Source of the DNA: Lineolata rhizophorae
Taxonomy: Eukaryota; Ascomycota; Dothideomycetes; Lineolatales; Lineolataceae
Length of the DNA stretch: 64,000 nucleotides
Direction: 5' to 3'
Assembly (NCBI GenBank): GCA_010093515.1
Contig: MU001684.1
Coordinates: 358,486 to 422,485, forward strand
Part shown: in pieces, positions 37,580 to 49,091 of the stretch
Layout: every line of letters starts with the position of its first letter
Numbering within the stretch: the first letter of the stretch is position 1
Made by a program: the position numbers and the translations under genes
The notes under the pieces: generated by a model
What the model saw: the letters and a program-made list of their open reading frames with translations, nothing else
What the model was told of the DNA's origin: nothing
Databases searched by the model: none

Positions 37580-38588
37580 TGTCGCGACGAAATATCCCTG
37601 AACGGAGGGACCGTCCGGGCGGTTCTTAGTGCGAAGAGACTAGTAAGAGATGGAATATCGAACGAACAAAAAGAACAGATTGAGCGTCCTCCTACGGACG
37701 GCTCAGGCGGCAAAGCGACAGCGCAACGGAGCAGCAGCAGCAGCAGCGGGTGCTGCCGCGGCGCACATGGGAAGAAAGCAGCGGCAGCGACGAGCCCGCG
37801 AGCCCCACACGCGCGCTCGCGCGACAAGACGCGCCGGGACTAAAAGAAAGATGAGGAAATATAGGAGGTGTCAGTGTGTAGCGCTCGCCCCTGAGGCAGG
37901 CACATACTACACGCAGCGTGGAGAGCGAGGCAAGCAGGCGCCCGTGGGGAACAGAGGGAAAAGAGAAGCCCACGGACGCGGATTCGAGGCGGGCCTGCCG
38001 CTCGATATCAATCATCAGGCAACAGTGTTTCGAAGGCCCGGGGGGGTGGGCTGGGCTGAGCCAGCCGGCGCCGTTTGGCCTTGACCGGCCGCGCCCAGCT
38101 GCTGGCTGCTGCCGCTGCTGCTGCGCCTCCACCTCTTCCGAGCCGCGCTGGGGGCTGGGAATCCTTCGCGCGCCCTCGCTTGTCGCTACGATTGCCCGGT
38201 GCGGGCTAGCGCGCTGCGTCGCCGGGCCGGGCCCGGGACGCATCGGGTGTGCTTGGCGCCTGGGGCTCCCGACATTGAATGCTCCGGTTCTGGGCTCCGG
38301 TCTGACGCGCAAGACAAGACTGTATCCGGGGCGAGGCGAGCCTGTGACGTGCTGGGCAGACTCGCCTATGCATTGAAGCTTCTGATCCTGTAAAAGGGAC
38401 AGCAGATCGAAGAAGGGAGGGAACGGGCCCGCGGGAATACCCGCGGTGTCCTTCTGGTCGGGCCCCGCACGTGCTCTCGCGCACGCGCGCCCAGACCTTC
38501 CGTCACCGCAGCCCGGAACCCACCGAAGCACGACGCCCGCACAATTGCCAGCGGCAGCAGCAGCAGGAGCAACAGCAGCGAGGTCACA
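37580..38588. promoter_or_regulatory. Bidirectional promoter region, membrane-protein gene and lsm4
   Basis: 1.0 kb between divergent start codons. GC-rich with several CAG/GCC runs, and a CAGCAGCAGCAGGAGCAACAGC leader just before the lsm4 ATG. No TATA box is obvious. Open frames here on both strands have no recognisable product. Confidence 0.5.
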
Positions 38589-39221
38589 ATGGTAAGCGCT
38601 GCCCCCCTCCGCCCCCTCACGACAGCAAAGGCAATGCCCACCCCAAAACAAAGCTTACCTGCCTCCTAACTGACCGCACGCGCCCATCCAGCTCCCCCTC
38701 GGCCTCCTCACGGCCGCCCAGGGCCACCCCATGCTCGTCGAGCTCAAGAGCGGCGAGACGCTCAACGGCCACCTCGTCGCCTCGGACACGTGGATGAACC
38801 TGACGCTCAAGGAGGTCGTGCAGACCTCGCCCGACGGTGACCGCTTCTGGCGGCTACCCGAGGTCTACGTGCGCGGCAACAACGTCCGGGCCCCCCCTCC
38901 CCCTCTCTCCCTTCCCTCCTGCTCAAGCTGCCGCTGACCCAACAACGTCCGGCCCCGCAGATCAAATACCTCCGCGTCCCCGACGAGATCATCGAGCTCC
39001 TCAAGGCCCAGCAGCTGGCCCAGCAGCAGGCGGCGCACCAGCACCACGGGCCCGGCGGGCCCCGCGGCGCCGGGCCCGGCGGCAGGGGCGCCAGAGGAGA
39101 CCATCATGGCGGCGGAGACGGCGGCGGCCGCGCCGGGCGTGGCGATCGGGGAGAGCGCGGTGGGAGGGGTGGCGGGATGGGGCATCGGGGTGGGAGGGGA
39201 CGCGGACGGGGGAGGGGATGA
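38589..39221 (+). CDS. lsm4: Sm-like protein LSM4
   Basis: LSM4 is a subunit of the Lsm1-7 ring (cytoplasmic decapping and 5'-3' decay) and the Lsm2-8 ring (U6 snRNA 3'-end binding in the nucleus). Coding exons are 38589-38591 (the ATG alone), 38692-38883 and 38961-39221, giving 151 aa. Sm1 motif: [42 protein letters not shown]. Sm2 motif: [21 protein letters not shown], interrupted by intron 2 after NN. The C-terminal tail is Gly/Arg/His-rich with many RGG/GRG units, the usual LSM4 methylation and P-body feature. The start is certain because the reading frame of exon 2 has no earlier usable ATG and family members begin MLPLGLL. Intron 1 has a CTAAC branch site at 38666-38670. Intron 2 carries a 13-nt direct repeat at both ends. 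Confidence 0.97.
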
Positions 39222-39447
39222 GGGCGGCGACCTGGTGGTTTGGGTTCGTGGGTCGAGGGACAGGCGAGGGGCTCGGAGTGGCGGTTTTGAGGTGCGAAGT
39301 CGGGTCAGGCTGAGAGTCGGAAGGGGTTGCTTGGGACGGCGGCGTTGATGCATACCTGGTGGGAATGCGGTGGGACAAAACGAACGTGAAAAAGCATCTG
39401 CGAGGCCTGCTAGGCTGTTTGGAAGTGTCGGTATGGTTAGTTTGCAT

Positions 39448-39464
39448 GGTTGGTTGGTTGGTTG
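39448..39464. repeat. (TTGG)n short tandem repeat
   Basis: About four units of TTGG in the 3' flank of lsm4. Confidence 0.85.
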
Positions 39465-41321
39465 ATGGCTAAGTATGCGTCAAAATGATCCTGTGGTGTA
39501 GAGATAATACCCTGCGAAATGGCACTCTTATTATCATCTACGCGAGCAAGATGACCTTTTTGTCCCACTCATCCAGACAGGTGGTTGACACTCCAGAATG
39601 ACAGGCTGCATGGAGAACCTGCCCATGTGGACGATTATTGTTTCTGCAGCGGCTCCGTTCACCAATTGCCTGCCTAAGTGGGACGACGAAGCGCCTCGTC
39701 TGAGCGATGCTCCTTGCTTGCCCTTCCCCAAAAGTTCACATATACTAGATCGAGCAAGATTCTTGGATTGAAGTGATTGGAAATGCCTTAGACTCCCCAC
39801 AAAGAATCTCGCCGCCGTATAGATACCCCTACCTAAATTGCATATAGGGAAAAGCGTTCCAATGTCAACTTCACATCACATGCCAAACCAGCAAGACAGT
39901 CACAATAGACACTACCTCAGGCATAATGACGTACATTAAGACGGTATCTTTCTCTTTTTCTTTGCACTACTCTTCGGGGAAGCCGACTACGACGCCTAGG
40001 TACAGCTAGCTATGCCCTAAGGCTAGAGGAGACTCGTGACTTCCGATTCAAGCATACCCAGGAACGGGGCATTCAGAGGAGAGGAAAACAAGGAAAAGAC
40101 AAGGAAAAAAGAGGCAATCCGCCCATGCATTTAAAAGTCTTTCTTTTTGCCTTGCTGATGAATTCGTGGCATGAAAAGCCCGACCCTAAAATATCTGAGA
40201 CCTCACCACCTACTCTCCACTCACCCAAGTCCCATCCCACCCCCATCCGTCCAACCAACCCCCCTTCTCCACATTGCCAGGCGCCCATATCATACTCCCT
40301 TCCGAAACCAGGTAGTAAAGCAGAGACATGGCCTCCACTGTCCCTCCAATCCTTCCTTTCCCCCATCCATCCTTCACCACGCCAAATAGCACGCTGAAAG
40401 CATTACCAGTAGCCACAATTCGAAAAACAAGAATCAGCAGCAAGGCAAACAGAAAAGCAAAAGCAAAAACAAGAAAGCAGATACGCGTAATAACACGTGC
40501 GTTTGGGTATGTTGGGTATGTTGAGAGTCAGTAGTAAGTATACTAGTCAAGTCAGACAAGAGTAAGAGGTATTTGAGGGGTATTTCCATAATTCGAGGGA
40601 AAAAAGAAAACGAAGAACCCGATGAGACACGTAGGGCCCGAGAAAATATATGGGAAATCAAATGTAAAGAAAAAGGCATGAACACAACAGATGTGGGGAT
40701 AAAAATATCCTTTTGCTGGTGGCTCACAGAATAAGAGAACAGAAAATAACCAGACCATAGAAAAAGAAAAAAAAGACCCCCCCTAGAAATTTTCCAGATA
40801 AAAAAAAAGAAACTGCCTAAACGTTTGCCAGGCTCTTTGTTTTCAGTAGGCAGTCTTCTGTCCGCTAGAATGGCCAATCGGAGGAAACACGCCAGACAGA
40901 TCTGAACGGCGAGGCAAAAGAACGGATCGGGTCACTTATTGCAAACCCACCAGCTCGAATGCCACACCCTTCACCCTGCGACGCGTCCTCAAGTCCGTAT
41001 CAAAAGAGGTCGGAACCAACAGGCCAGCTCGCCAACGAAAACCCTTCCCATCCTCCCCTTCGTCTCGCGCTTGAAGAAGAGGAGATGGAGAGGCCCGCCA
41101 ACTTGCTCGCCTGCTCGCCCACGTCCCGCCTCTTACGTGGTATCTTAAGCTGGGCTATGAATGCAAAGAAAAGCAGAGAAAAGAGACCAGGAAAAGAAAA
41201 AGAGAAAAAAAAAAAACCACGACTCAGAAATACCCCATCATCATTCTCCCAATCTTCCCTCTTAGAAACAACCTCTCACTCCCTGACCGGCCCTTCCCCC
41301 CCTCCTACTTAGCCCCTTCCT

Positions 41322-41348
41322 CCCAACTCCCCAACTCCCCAACTCCCC
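41322..41348. repeat. (CCCCAACT)3 tandem repeat
   Basis: Three 8-bp units just downstream of the KH-gene stop codon (minus strand). Confidence 0.85.
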
Positions 41349-41362
41349 ACCACCATCCCATC

Positions 41363-44300
41363 CTACCCCTGCCGCCCCGGCGGCCCAATCGGCCCAATCG
41401 GCCCCGGATACCCCGACGCCGTCGAATGACTCGTGCTCGGCCTCCCCGAATCCACGCTCGCCCTAGCATCGTACCTCGGCGTCGCGTCGCCGGGGGCGCC
41501 CAGGCCGAGCCCGAGGCCGGGCCCCGGCGCGAAGCCGTTGCCCAGCACGCTCGTCGACGAGCCGCCGCTCGCGAGCGGCGCCTGCGCCTGTGCCTGCGCT
41601 TGCTGCTGCTGCTGCTGCTGCGACAACGACGATGACGACGGCGCTCCGAAGGCGCCGCCGCCGCCGCCGGCGGACGCCGAGCCCAGCGGCGCGTGCAGCG
41701 ACGTGACCGAGCCCGCCGCCGACGCCGTCGTGTACCGCGCCGGGATGTGCCAGCCCGACGACACCGAGTGCAGACTCGACGTGCTCGCGTTGGTGTGATG
41801 GTGCGCGCCGCCCATGTGCGCCGAGGCGTACGGGTGGTGGTGGTGGTGCGGCGTCGGGGGCCCGGCGTGGTTGGCCGCGGCCGCCGCGGCGGCCGCGGCG
41901 GCCGCGCCTGATGCGAACGACGACGAGTGCGGGAGGCCGTGCGACGAGCGGGGCGGACGGGGGAAGTCGCCGTCGGCGCCGTCGCCGGCCGGCAGGTTGA
42001 TTCCCGAGTCGTTCCAGGGGTTGCGGTACGACGAGGTGCTCTCGAGTGAGGCCAGTGACGCCTTGGACGCGTTGGACGACGCGTGCTTGAAGAGCGAGCC
42101 GCCTCCCGGCGAGGCCGTGCCGCCGCCGTTATTGCGGCTGCTGCGAAGGATCGAGCTGAAAGACGTCATGGATCCGGGCTTGCGTAGCTTGTCGAGGAAG
42201 CCAGAGCGCTCGTTCACGTTCTCGGCGCTAGCGAAGTGCTGGCGCGTGGGCGAGTCAGTCGCGGATGTGTCGAGCGGAGGTTCGGCTCGCTGGAGTAGCT
42301 TCGAATCGAAGAACGGAAGGGTGTCTTCAAACGAGTCGGATTTGGGCCGAGGGATGGCTCCCTTGATAGTGGTCGTGTCTAGACCGTGTGCGACTAGCTT
42401 GGAGATTAGGTTGTCAACGGCATCCTTAACAGAGCCCTCGTTGTTGCGAGTGTACTCTAAGACGAGGGTCTGCTCGTTGGCGCTAGCTTCCGAAGGCGAA
42501 GGCGAAGGGGAGTCGCCGCCATTCGTGCTTTCGACACGTAGAACCGACGACCTCTCCGGAAGCTTGCTAGCTTTGTCCTTCACACGAATGTTCACCTCGT
42601 ACTGCGATCTCATCTTCTCGAGTATTTCCTGCTGGAACTCCTGCGACCGGATGTAGTCCTTCAGCTCCTCCGGCGCCGGGAACGAGATCTCATGCCGCTC
42701 GGGAACCAAAGCTAGGAATGCGTCCACCGCCTGAGGAACCATGTATTCCGGGCCCGAAATGGTCACGATGTCGCTCGCTTCCTCGGTGCTCGGGAACGTG
42801 ATCTTGCAGTTCCACTTCTTCTCGAGCTCCTCGATTTCCTTCATGCGCGAGATGAGCTCGCGATGGTAGAGCCGATTGACCGGGACGTGCTCAGGCACAA
42901 ACTCCGCATCCGCCTTTTCCACCATGTCCATAATCTCCATCTTGACCAGGTCGAGGTTTATAGCGTTGCGAGACGGCGTCCGGCAAATGACATTGTCGAC
43001 TTTGGTATCGTCTTCCTCCTTGCCCATCGTGCCGCGATCCATGGCGTTGGAAAACTTGACGAAGACCGAGTACTTCTTCATGATCCGCTGGATGTGCTGA
43101 CCGCCGATGCCGATGATGCGCTTATGGTACTGATCCGGCACATGGAAGGCAATCGAAGCCGGCATTTCCTGCTCCACAAGTTCCAACCCGCTCTTCGTAG
43201 CGTTGTAATCGTTTCCTCGGACGTCGATGTAGAAGTTGTACTCGTTGAACCCGTCAAACACGATCTGCACGTTGCTCTGGCTCATGATCTTGTTGATCTT
43301 CCCGTTCTTCTTGCCGCTCACGAACTCTTTGTGCTCGTTGGCCAACTCAATCTTCACCCGCATTTGGTATCCCGACTTATTGACAAAGGGGATGTTGTTA
43401 ATGACCCACATGGCCGCCTTGACAGAATCGTCGGAACCGTACATGTGGAAGCTGAGGTTTTCAAAGCTGGTCTCTGCGCCGGAGTTGATACAAATGTCGG
43501 AAAGCATGATACGAATTTCTCCCGACGAAGGCATCCGCTGGGTTACGTCAGGGGCGGTAATCCACCATGAAGCGCTATAAAATTGACCGGCCTAAACACG
43601 TAGTTGATTAGCTTGAGCCAATCTCCTCGCCTGTTTTTGCTAGACCATGTGAACATACCAGGCTCATGATCTCCTTGATGGTCCGCTCATTGTGCAGGTA
43701 GTCAGTACCCTGCACGCGGACGTAGCCCCGCTGGAAGCCCAACGGCGGCAGCAAGACGTAAGTTCCGTTGGCCTCCATAATCTTCCGCACTTTGTCCAAT
43801 CGCTCGAGGATTATATTGTCCAACTTTGACACCGTGACCACAGTATCTTTGTGGTACGTCATTACGCTGGCAACCAGCTCTCGCAGCTTGGCCTTGGCCT
43901 TCATGATAGCAGCATGCGTTGCCCCAGTGATGTATATCTCATCTTCATTTCGTCGCTGAGCGCCCGGGGGTATATATTGGAACACTCGAGGAAACGGAGG
44001 GGGAAAGTATATAGCGGTGTTGGTTTCGGCTTCGATGGGTTTGATGTTCTTGCGGTTACGGCCGGAGATGAGGGTGTGGAGGGGAAGTTCTATCCTCACA
44101 TAGTCGACCACACGTTCCAACTGATAGGAAGTTAGCATATCAAACGAGTTTGCCCTTCGAAAATGGAAGCACGTGACACGTACGATTTGGTCGATCAAGA
44201 TCAGCACGCGAGTCTTTGCGTACTCCGCGGACTCCATGTCACCGTAGATCCAGCATCGGAATCGAGGCTCGAGCGATGTGTCGAGTGGCCCATTGAAACT

Positions 44301-45200
44301 TGCCGTGTCGGCATCAACAGGCTTGGGTTGCAACAGGAAGATGTCCGCCTTGGTGACCTGCGCAATCTCATCAAGAAGCGTGAGCACGTGTGCACGCACC
44401 TCTTCCTTCTCGGAATCGTAGATCAGGCTTCTATCAATGTCTACGGATAGTTGCCGCTATAAGCCAAACACACCTGTCAGCAAGCCATAGAATCGTTCTC
44501 AACAAATTTTTGTAATACTGCAGCATGAGCCACTCACCAGCGATATCGGCGTCTGGCGAAATATGTCCATGCGAGACTTCTGCACCAGGTCCGACTCTCC
44601 GGATAAGCACACATTCGTCACGAGAGCCTTGAGGGGCCCGCGCTGTAGGCCTGGTATCGGATTGGGCTCGCCAGACGCAACGTGGGCGTTGAGCCTGCCG
44701 CCCGACTCCTCCGCGAGCCTCCGACACAGCGCCTTCAAGTTCTGGTCGTTCTGCACGTGCACGGGCAGCTTGTACGTCTGCAGGGGCTGGTCGTCGGCGT
44801 CCTCCGGGGAGGAAGAAGAGGCCGCGGCCGCGCCTTCCGGATGCGTCCAGCGGCCCAGCGCGCCCGGGCTCGCGTATATCACCTCGTCGGGCTCCGGGCC
44901 GGCGATGTTGGACGAGAAGGGCACGTTGAACGAGAGGTTGATGATGGAGCTGGGCGACGAGGGCGTCGTGGGCGACGAGGAGGCGGCGGCCATGCCGGCG
45001 GTGGCGGCGGCGGTCGGGTGGCCCATGGGTGTTCGCTTCATGGGCCCGCCGGCCGCCTGCTGCTGTTGCTGTTGCTGCTGCTGCTGCTGCTGTTGCATGG
45101 ACAGCTCGCTGTGCGAGCGCGAGATGCCGAAGCCCATGGATGGCGTCATCTTCTCCCAGCCGTGGCGGGCGGAGCCCGTGAAATTCGAGATCTTGTGCAT
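41363..45200 (-). CDS. Multi-KH-domain RNA-binding protein
   Basis: Exons on the minus strand are 45200-44538, 44456-44184, 44120-43659 and 43591-41363; 3627 nt, 1208 aa, every exon in phase 0. KH-like units include the one from about residue 316 (LERVVDYVRIELPLHTLISG, with a degenerate GRNRKN loop) and a canonical one at about 621-650 (HKRIIGIGGQHIQRIMKKYS, loop GIGG); further related blocks lie at 540-780. The N-terminal 220 residues are Gln/Ser/Pro-rich with Q13, and the C-terminal 350 residues are disordered with Q, A and H runs. The arrangement recalls fungal KH proteins such as yeast YLL032C more than Scp160/vigilin. A role in mRNA binding, localisation or stability is inferred from the domains only. 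The chosen ATG (MHKISNFTGSARHG) is uncertain, because the frame remains open upstream to 46208 and a longer N-terminus is possible. Confidence 0.9.
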
Positions 45201-46770
45201 GTCGGGCGGAAGGCGGTGGGAGGCGGTGTCTGTCGCCGGGCACGGCGACTGCGGCGGAGGCGGCAGCGGCGGCGGCGGCGGCGGTGCGGCGGCGACTCGC
45301 CCCGACGGCGGCGGCGGCGGGAGGGGCCGGGTTATGGGAGCGAGGGCGGCGGGGGTGCAGGGGAAGAGTCGAGGAGGGTCGAAGGGGGAAGGAGAGGAGA
45401 GGCGGTGGTGTTGGTGGTGGTGGTGTTGGGGGAGGGGGACGGAAGGGTCGTGGCGGGCAGCGTTGAGGGGAGAGTTGAGGTCGAGCCCGGCAGGCGAGAG
45501 GAGGGCTGAGCGAGAGCGAGGGAGCGAGCGGGCGACGAGGGCGGCGTTGCCCGCCCTATGGCCGTGGTGGGCATGGCGCCCCCGGGGGCCCGACTGGGAG
45601 CCCGTTTGGCCAGAGCACCACCACGCCGGCGCCCACCTCTCGGGGAGCATGGATGGCCTTCGTTTTCGTCGTTTCTCCCCTTCTCTCTCTCTTCTTCCCG
45701 CCCCCGACACAACGCCCGGCGTCGCCGAGCACAGGGTGGCTTTTAGTTTTCGACGAGAACGATTGAGTGGGAATGTTTCTGTTGGGAGGGGACAAGTCGT
45801 CCCTCTTTCACCTGGCAGAGCCATAGTTTTAAGCAGCCCCAAGTGCTTGCGGCATTGCGGTTCGACGCTAGCCCACGCCCATTGGAAGCAACCGTTCCTT
45901 TCACGGCCCGCGTGTCTTTCTGCTGCCCGCGCCCTCCACCAGGCCGCGAAGGGCCCAATGCAGCCGGCATGCGCGCAGCGGGACCACAGTACAAATACGC
46001 CTCGACTGCCGGTAGCAGGTCCGCGAAGAGCAGCCGGCGAGCGCGCGCCGCGTGTGGGCGTTTCCCGGCCGGTCCCACGGCGGCCGCTCGCCGGCTCCGG
46101 CGGATCCTTGGGAGCCAGGTTTCTCGCAGCTGCGCGGCCGCCTGAGCCGGCCACACACACCACGCACACACACCGCACACGCACGCCGCCCTTCTCGCAG
46201 CATCCCATCTCCCCAGTCTGCTCCGTCCACGCATCGCGCCTTCAATGGGCCGGCCCAATTGCTCCAACCACGTCCGCCCGCGCGAACCAGAACCAGGCCG
46301 CCCGTGCTCTGTCCGGCATCTACATGTAGGTACTACGTTCGTTCTGGAGATGCACTCCCCGGCCGGGTCCCTATCAAACATGTTTCTGGGCGCGGCCCGT
46401 GTTTCCCTTCGACCCGGCGAAACGCGGTTGACGGATGCATTCTTCGACAGAGTTCCTTGGCCGCGCCCTGCCGCAGCCAAGACTTACGTATGGTATGTGC
46501 TCCCCTGCGGGCCGGGGGTTTTGTGCCCTCGACATTCCCCGTGACGTTGGAAGAGGCCTCACGCCCTGCAGCGACAGTAATAACATCACAAAGAATGGGC
46601 CAGAAACGACCTCTTCGCTGCCATCTCATCATCCGCGAAGGAAGCCCTTTTAAATCCCCCAGAAAGCCAAGCTCAACCCCACGGCAGATTCTGCCATTCA
46701 AAACCGTTTCCGCAAAGCTCCCCCCAGCGTTCGCAAACGGTACGCGTTTCTAAGCTGAAGGAAACAAGTG

Positions 46771-46784
46771 CTCTCTCTCTCTCT
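46771..46784. repeat. (CT)7 microsatellite
   Basis: Pure CT run in the region upstream of the KH gene. Confidence 0.9.
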
Positions 46785-47873
46785 CCCCATGTCCAACACC
46801 ACCACCGCACCCCTGCGCCGCTCACACACCCATGCGCCCAGGCAAGAAAAAAAAATGGAAAAGAGTAAGTGATCACCACGGCGCCGAATATATCGTCCCG
46901 TATGTAGTAAGCCCGCCGCAGCACGTGGTTGGTCAGACCGATCAGCCCAATAGCCGCAGCTCCCGCACCCCGTCTTTCGCTGCCCAGATCTGGTTTCCCG
47001 CTCTCTGCTCCTTCCTTCAAACAGGGATCTTGAGCATCTCAAAAACTCCAAGAGATTTCTCGGCCCTCGCTGAAACACGCACTGCCTACGTAAGCTCGAA
47101 CCGCGGCCGCTCTAACCTCCCCTAGTCCGCCCGCAGGTTTTTTCTTAGCCTCGGCGCGCGCGGGCGGCAGGAACTCGAGTCTCGGAGAGGCTGCCCGCGG
47201 CGGCGGAAGAAAAGAACTTAAGGAGGAAAAAAAAGAAAAAAAAACACACATCACCTTCTCATGATTTCATCAGCCGCTACTGCCCAGTTCGTTCGAAGGC
47301 GGGACGCCAGGACCGCCTCGTGGCTCAAGCGCTTACCTATCCCGGCCCGGTTCCACGCGCGGCGTGCGTCGTTCCACGCGGCTTCCGTCTTACATAAGGT
47401 CCCTGCCTTGGATTCAGCATGGGCTGGGGGGAACTCCGTAGGTACTCCCGTCCAAAAGGACTAATTTGAGCAACCAGATGCTCGATGCCGTATCTATGTA
47501 CTTCTGATGCCCAGTCCCCACATATCCGTGAACAGCCTCAGCCAGACAAACCCTTGGAAAAAAAAGGGGGGCTAGATAAGGAGTCAAGAACGAACGGCAG
47601 CTCCAGCGCAAAACCCCCATGTGAAAAACAAAAAGCTACTCCCGTGGCCTCCCGTCGCGAAAGGGGAAGGCATTCGTCATCACTCCCGCGACTGCGCCAT
47701 CCGAAAAGTGGATCTTGTTCGAAGCACCAAGTCCCAGCAACTCCCCCCCCTCCCGCCCCCGGACACGCGATCAGCCGCGCAGCTGAGCCAGTAGCAGCTG
47801 GTAACTGGCTACCCACAGCTCGGCCACCGCCAGCCCTTAGCCCCACCACTCAGGGGCACGATGCCCGCCCACA

Positions 47874-47910
47874 GTACGGTATACACTACGTATGTACGTA
47901 GGTACATACG
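47874..47910. repeat. TACGTA/GGTAC palindromic motif cluster
   Basis: Contains ACTACGTATGTACGTAGG and GTACATACG in 37 bp. Same vocabulary as the clusters upstream of the RhoGAP gene. Confidence 0.6.
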
Positions 47911-48104
47911 AAGAGCGAGTATAGATAGCGTGGTCCAAAGCGCTCGCGCACGCGAGCGCTCGTCGAACCAAACCAAGCTCCCCTCCGGGCCCCTCAGCTC
48001 CTTTCTCTCGCGCCAGGCCAACGGGGCACCCGCTCCATACATAGAAGAAGCTCCTGTCGATCCCGCGAGCGGGTGGCGCGTCTACCTGTGTATGAACTAC
48101 GGAG

Positions 48105-48209
48105 TACCTATGTAGGTATGTAGCTTTGGCTGCAAGGGGGGTTTAGGCACCCAGCTAGGTAGGGTACCTAGCTACGGACAGTGTGGTAGTGCTACGTACG
48201 TAGTACGTC
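48105..48209. repeat. TACCTA/GGTACC/TACGTA motif cluster
   Basis: Contains TACCTATGTAGGTATGTAGC, AGCTAGGTAGGGTACCTAGC and GCTACGTACGTAGTACG. The last is the longest perfectly palindromic-looking run of this motif family in the window. Confidence 0.6.
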
Positions 48210-49091
48210 TCTTCGCTTCTTCCATAGGTAGTCTCCTGCTGTCGTTGGCAATAGCCTACGAGCACGCAGCTTGGATATGTAGTCTTGCCAGGAACGGACA
48301 ATGTATTCGTTCGAGCCCTACATCAACTCGCCAATTGAATCCCTCGACCACGCGGCACCATCGCAATAGCTGCTTGGTGGAGCTCTAACGATCCATACTC
48401 GATGCTTCTCACCGCGCACTTCCTAGCGAGTCCATCACGCCTGCCATTCCAGAGTAATTAGCGCCTATGGAACCCGCTTCGGCTTCCCCAATTTTAGTAC
48501 CCCGGCTGTCTCACCCATTGCCGCCGTGGCTCTAACCACATCGGTACCTTGACCACGTGTGATCAATTCCTCCCGTTCACACAAGTCAGTCAAGTCACCC
48601 GAACTTCAGACCTCCTCACCCATTGCGTCACCTAGGCCCAATGAACGCAGAATGAGAACCGTGACAATATTATGCTGAGTACTAATGTACAGGTCGCCCA
48701 TCTTCTACAAGCCCTATGATCAAGGCCATGGGCCAGAGAAACTACAGAAAATGCCGGGGTATAACCCACGTCCGCAACCAGAAGACCACAGGTAGTCCTC
48801 TTGCGTATAAACCCCAGCCAGGCCTCTTGGCCTGATAATAACATGCCATATTACCCGTGAAACAGACCCGAAAGGAAAAATAAAGGGAAACATGCAACCA
48901 CAACACATTACAGACATGAAGAACCAACAATCGCTCCGCCGACATGCAGGCCACTACACCCCACCCTTGTACACCTCCTCAACCGCACGACAAAGACTAC
49001 ACTCAGCTCGTCGTCCCACTCCGCTCCGCCATATGTAGGAATACCATCTACCCATCTCCCCCACCTACACAGCATCAAACATCACCCCCCA

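Larger units (their letters stand above)
39222..41362. other. Convergent intergenic region, lsm4 to KH gene
   Basis: 2.1 kb holding both 3' untranslated regions. Two simple repeats, (TTGG)n at 39448-39464 and CCCCAACT x3 at 41322-41348. About 40430-41240 is A-rich on the plus strand, consistent with the U-rich 3' tail of the minus-strand KH transcript. No gene seen. Confidence 0.55.
45201..49091. other. Long region upstream of the KH gene
   Basis: 3.9 kb between the KH gene start and the stop of the next minus-strand gene. 45201-46208 continues the KH reading frame without a stop and may include extra coding sequence or leader. The rest has no supported gene. A CT run lies at 46771-46784, and TACGTA/CCTAGG motif clusters lie at 47874-47910 and 48105-48209. 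Confidence 0.5.

Noticed and set aside
40434-40877. 147-codon minus-strand frame with hydrophobic stretches
   Set aside because: Phe/Leu richness comes from the T-rich 3' untranslated region of the KH gene. No conserved features.
44563-46329. 588-codon plus-strand open frame antisense to the KH gene
   Set aside because: It mirrors GC-rich coding sequence and poly-Q runs on the other strand (giving poly-Cys), has no domain, and the minus-strand gene is clearly conserved.
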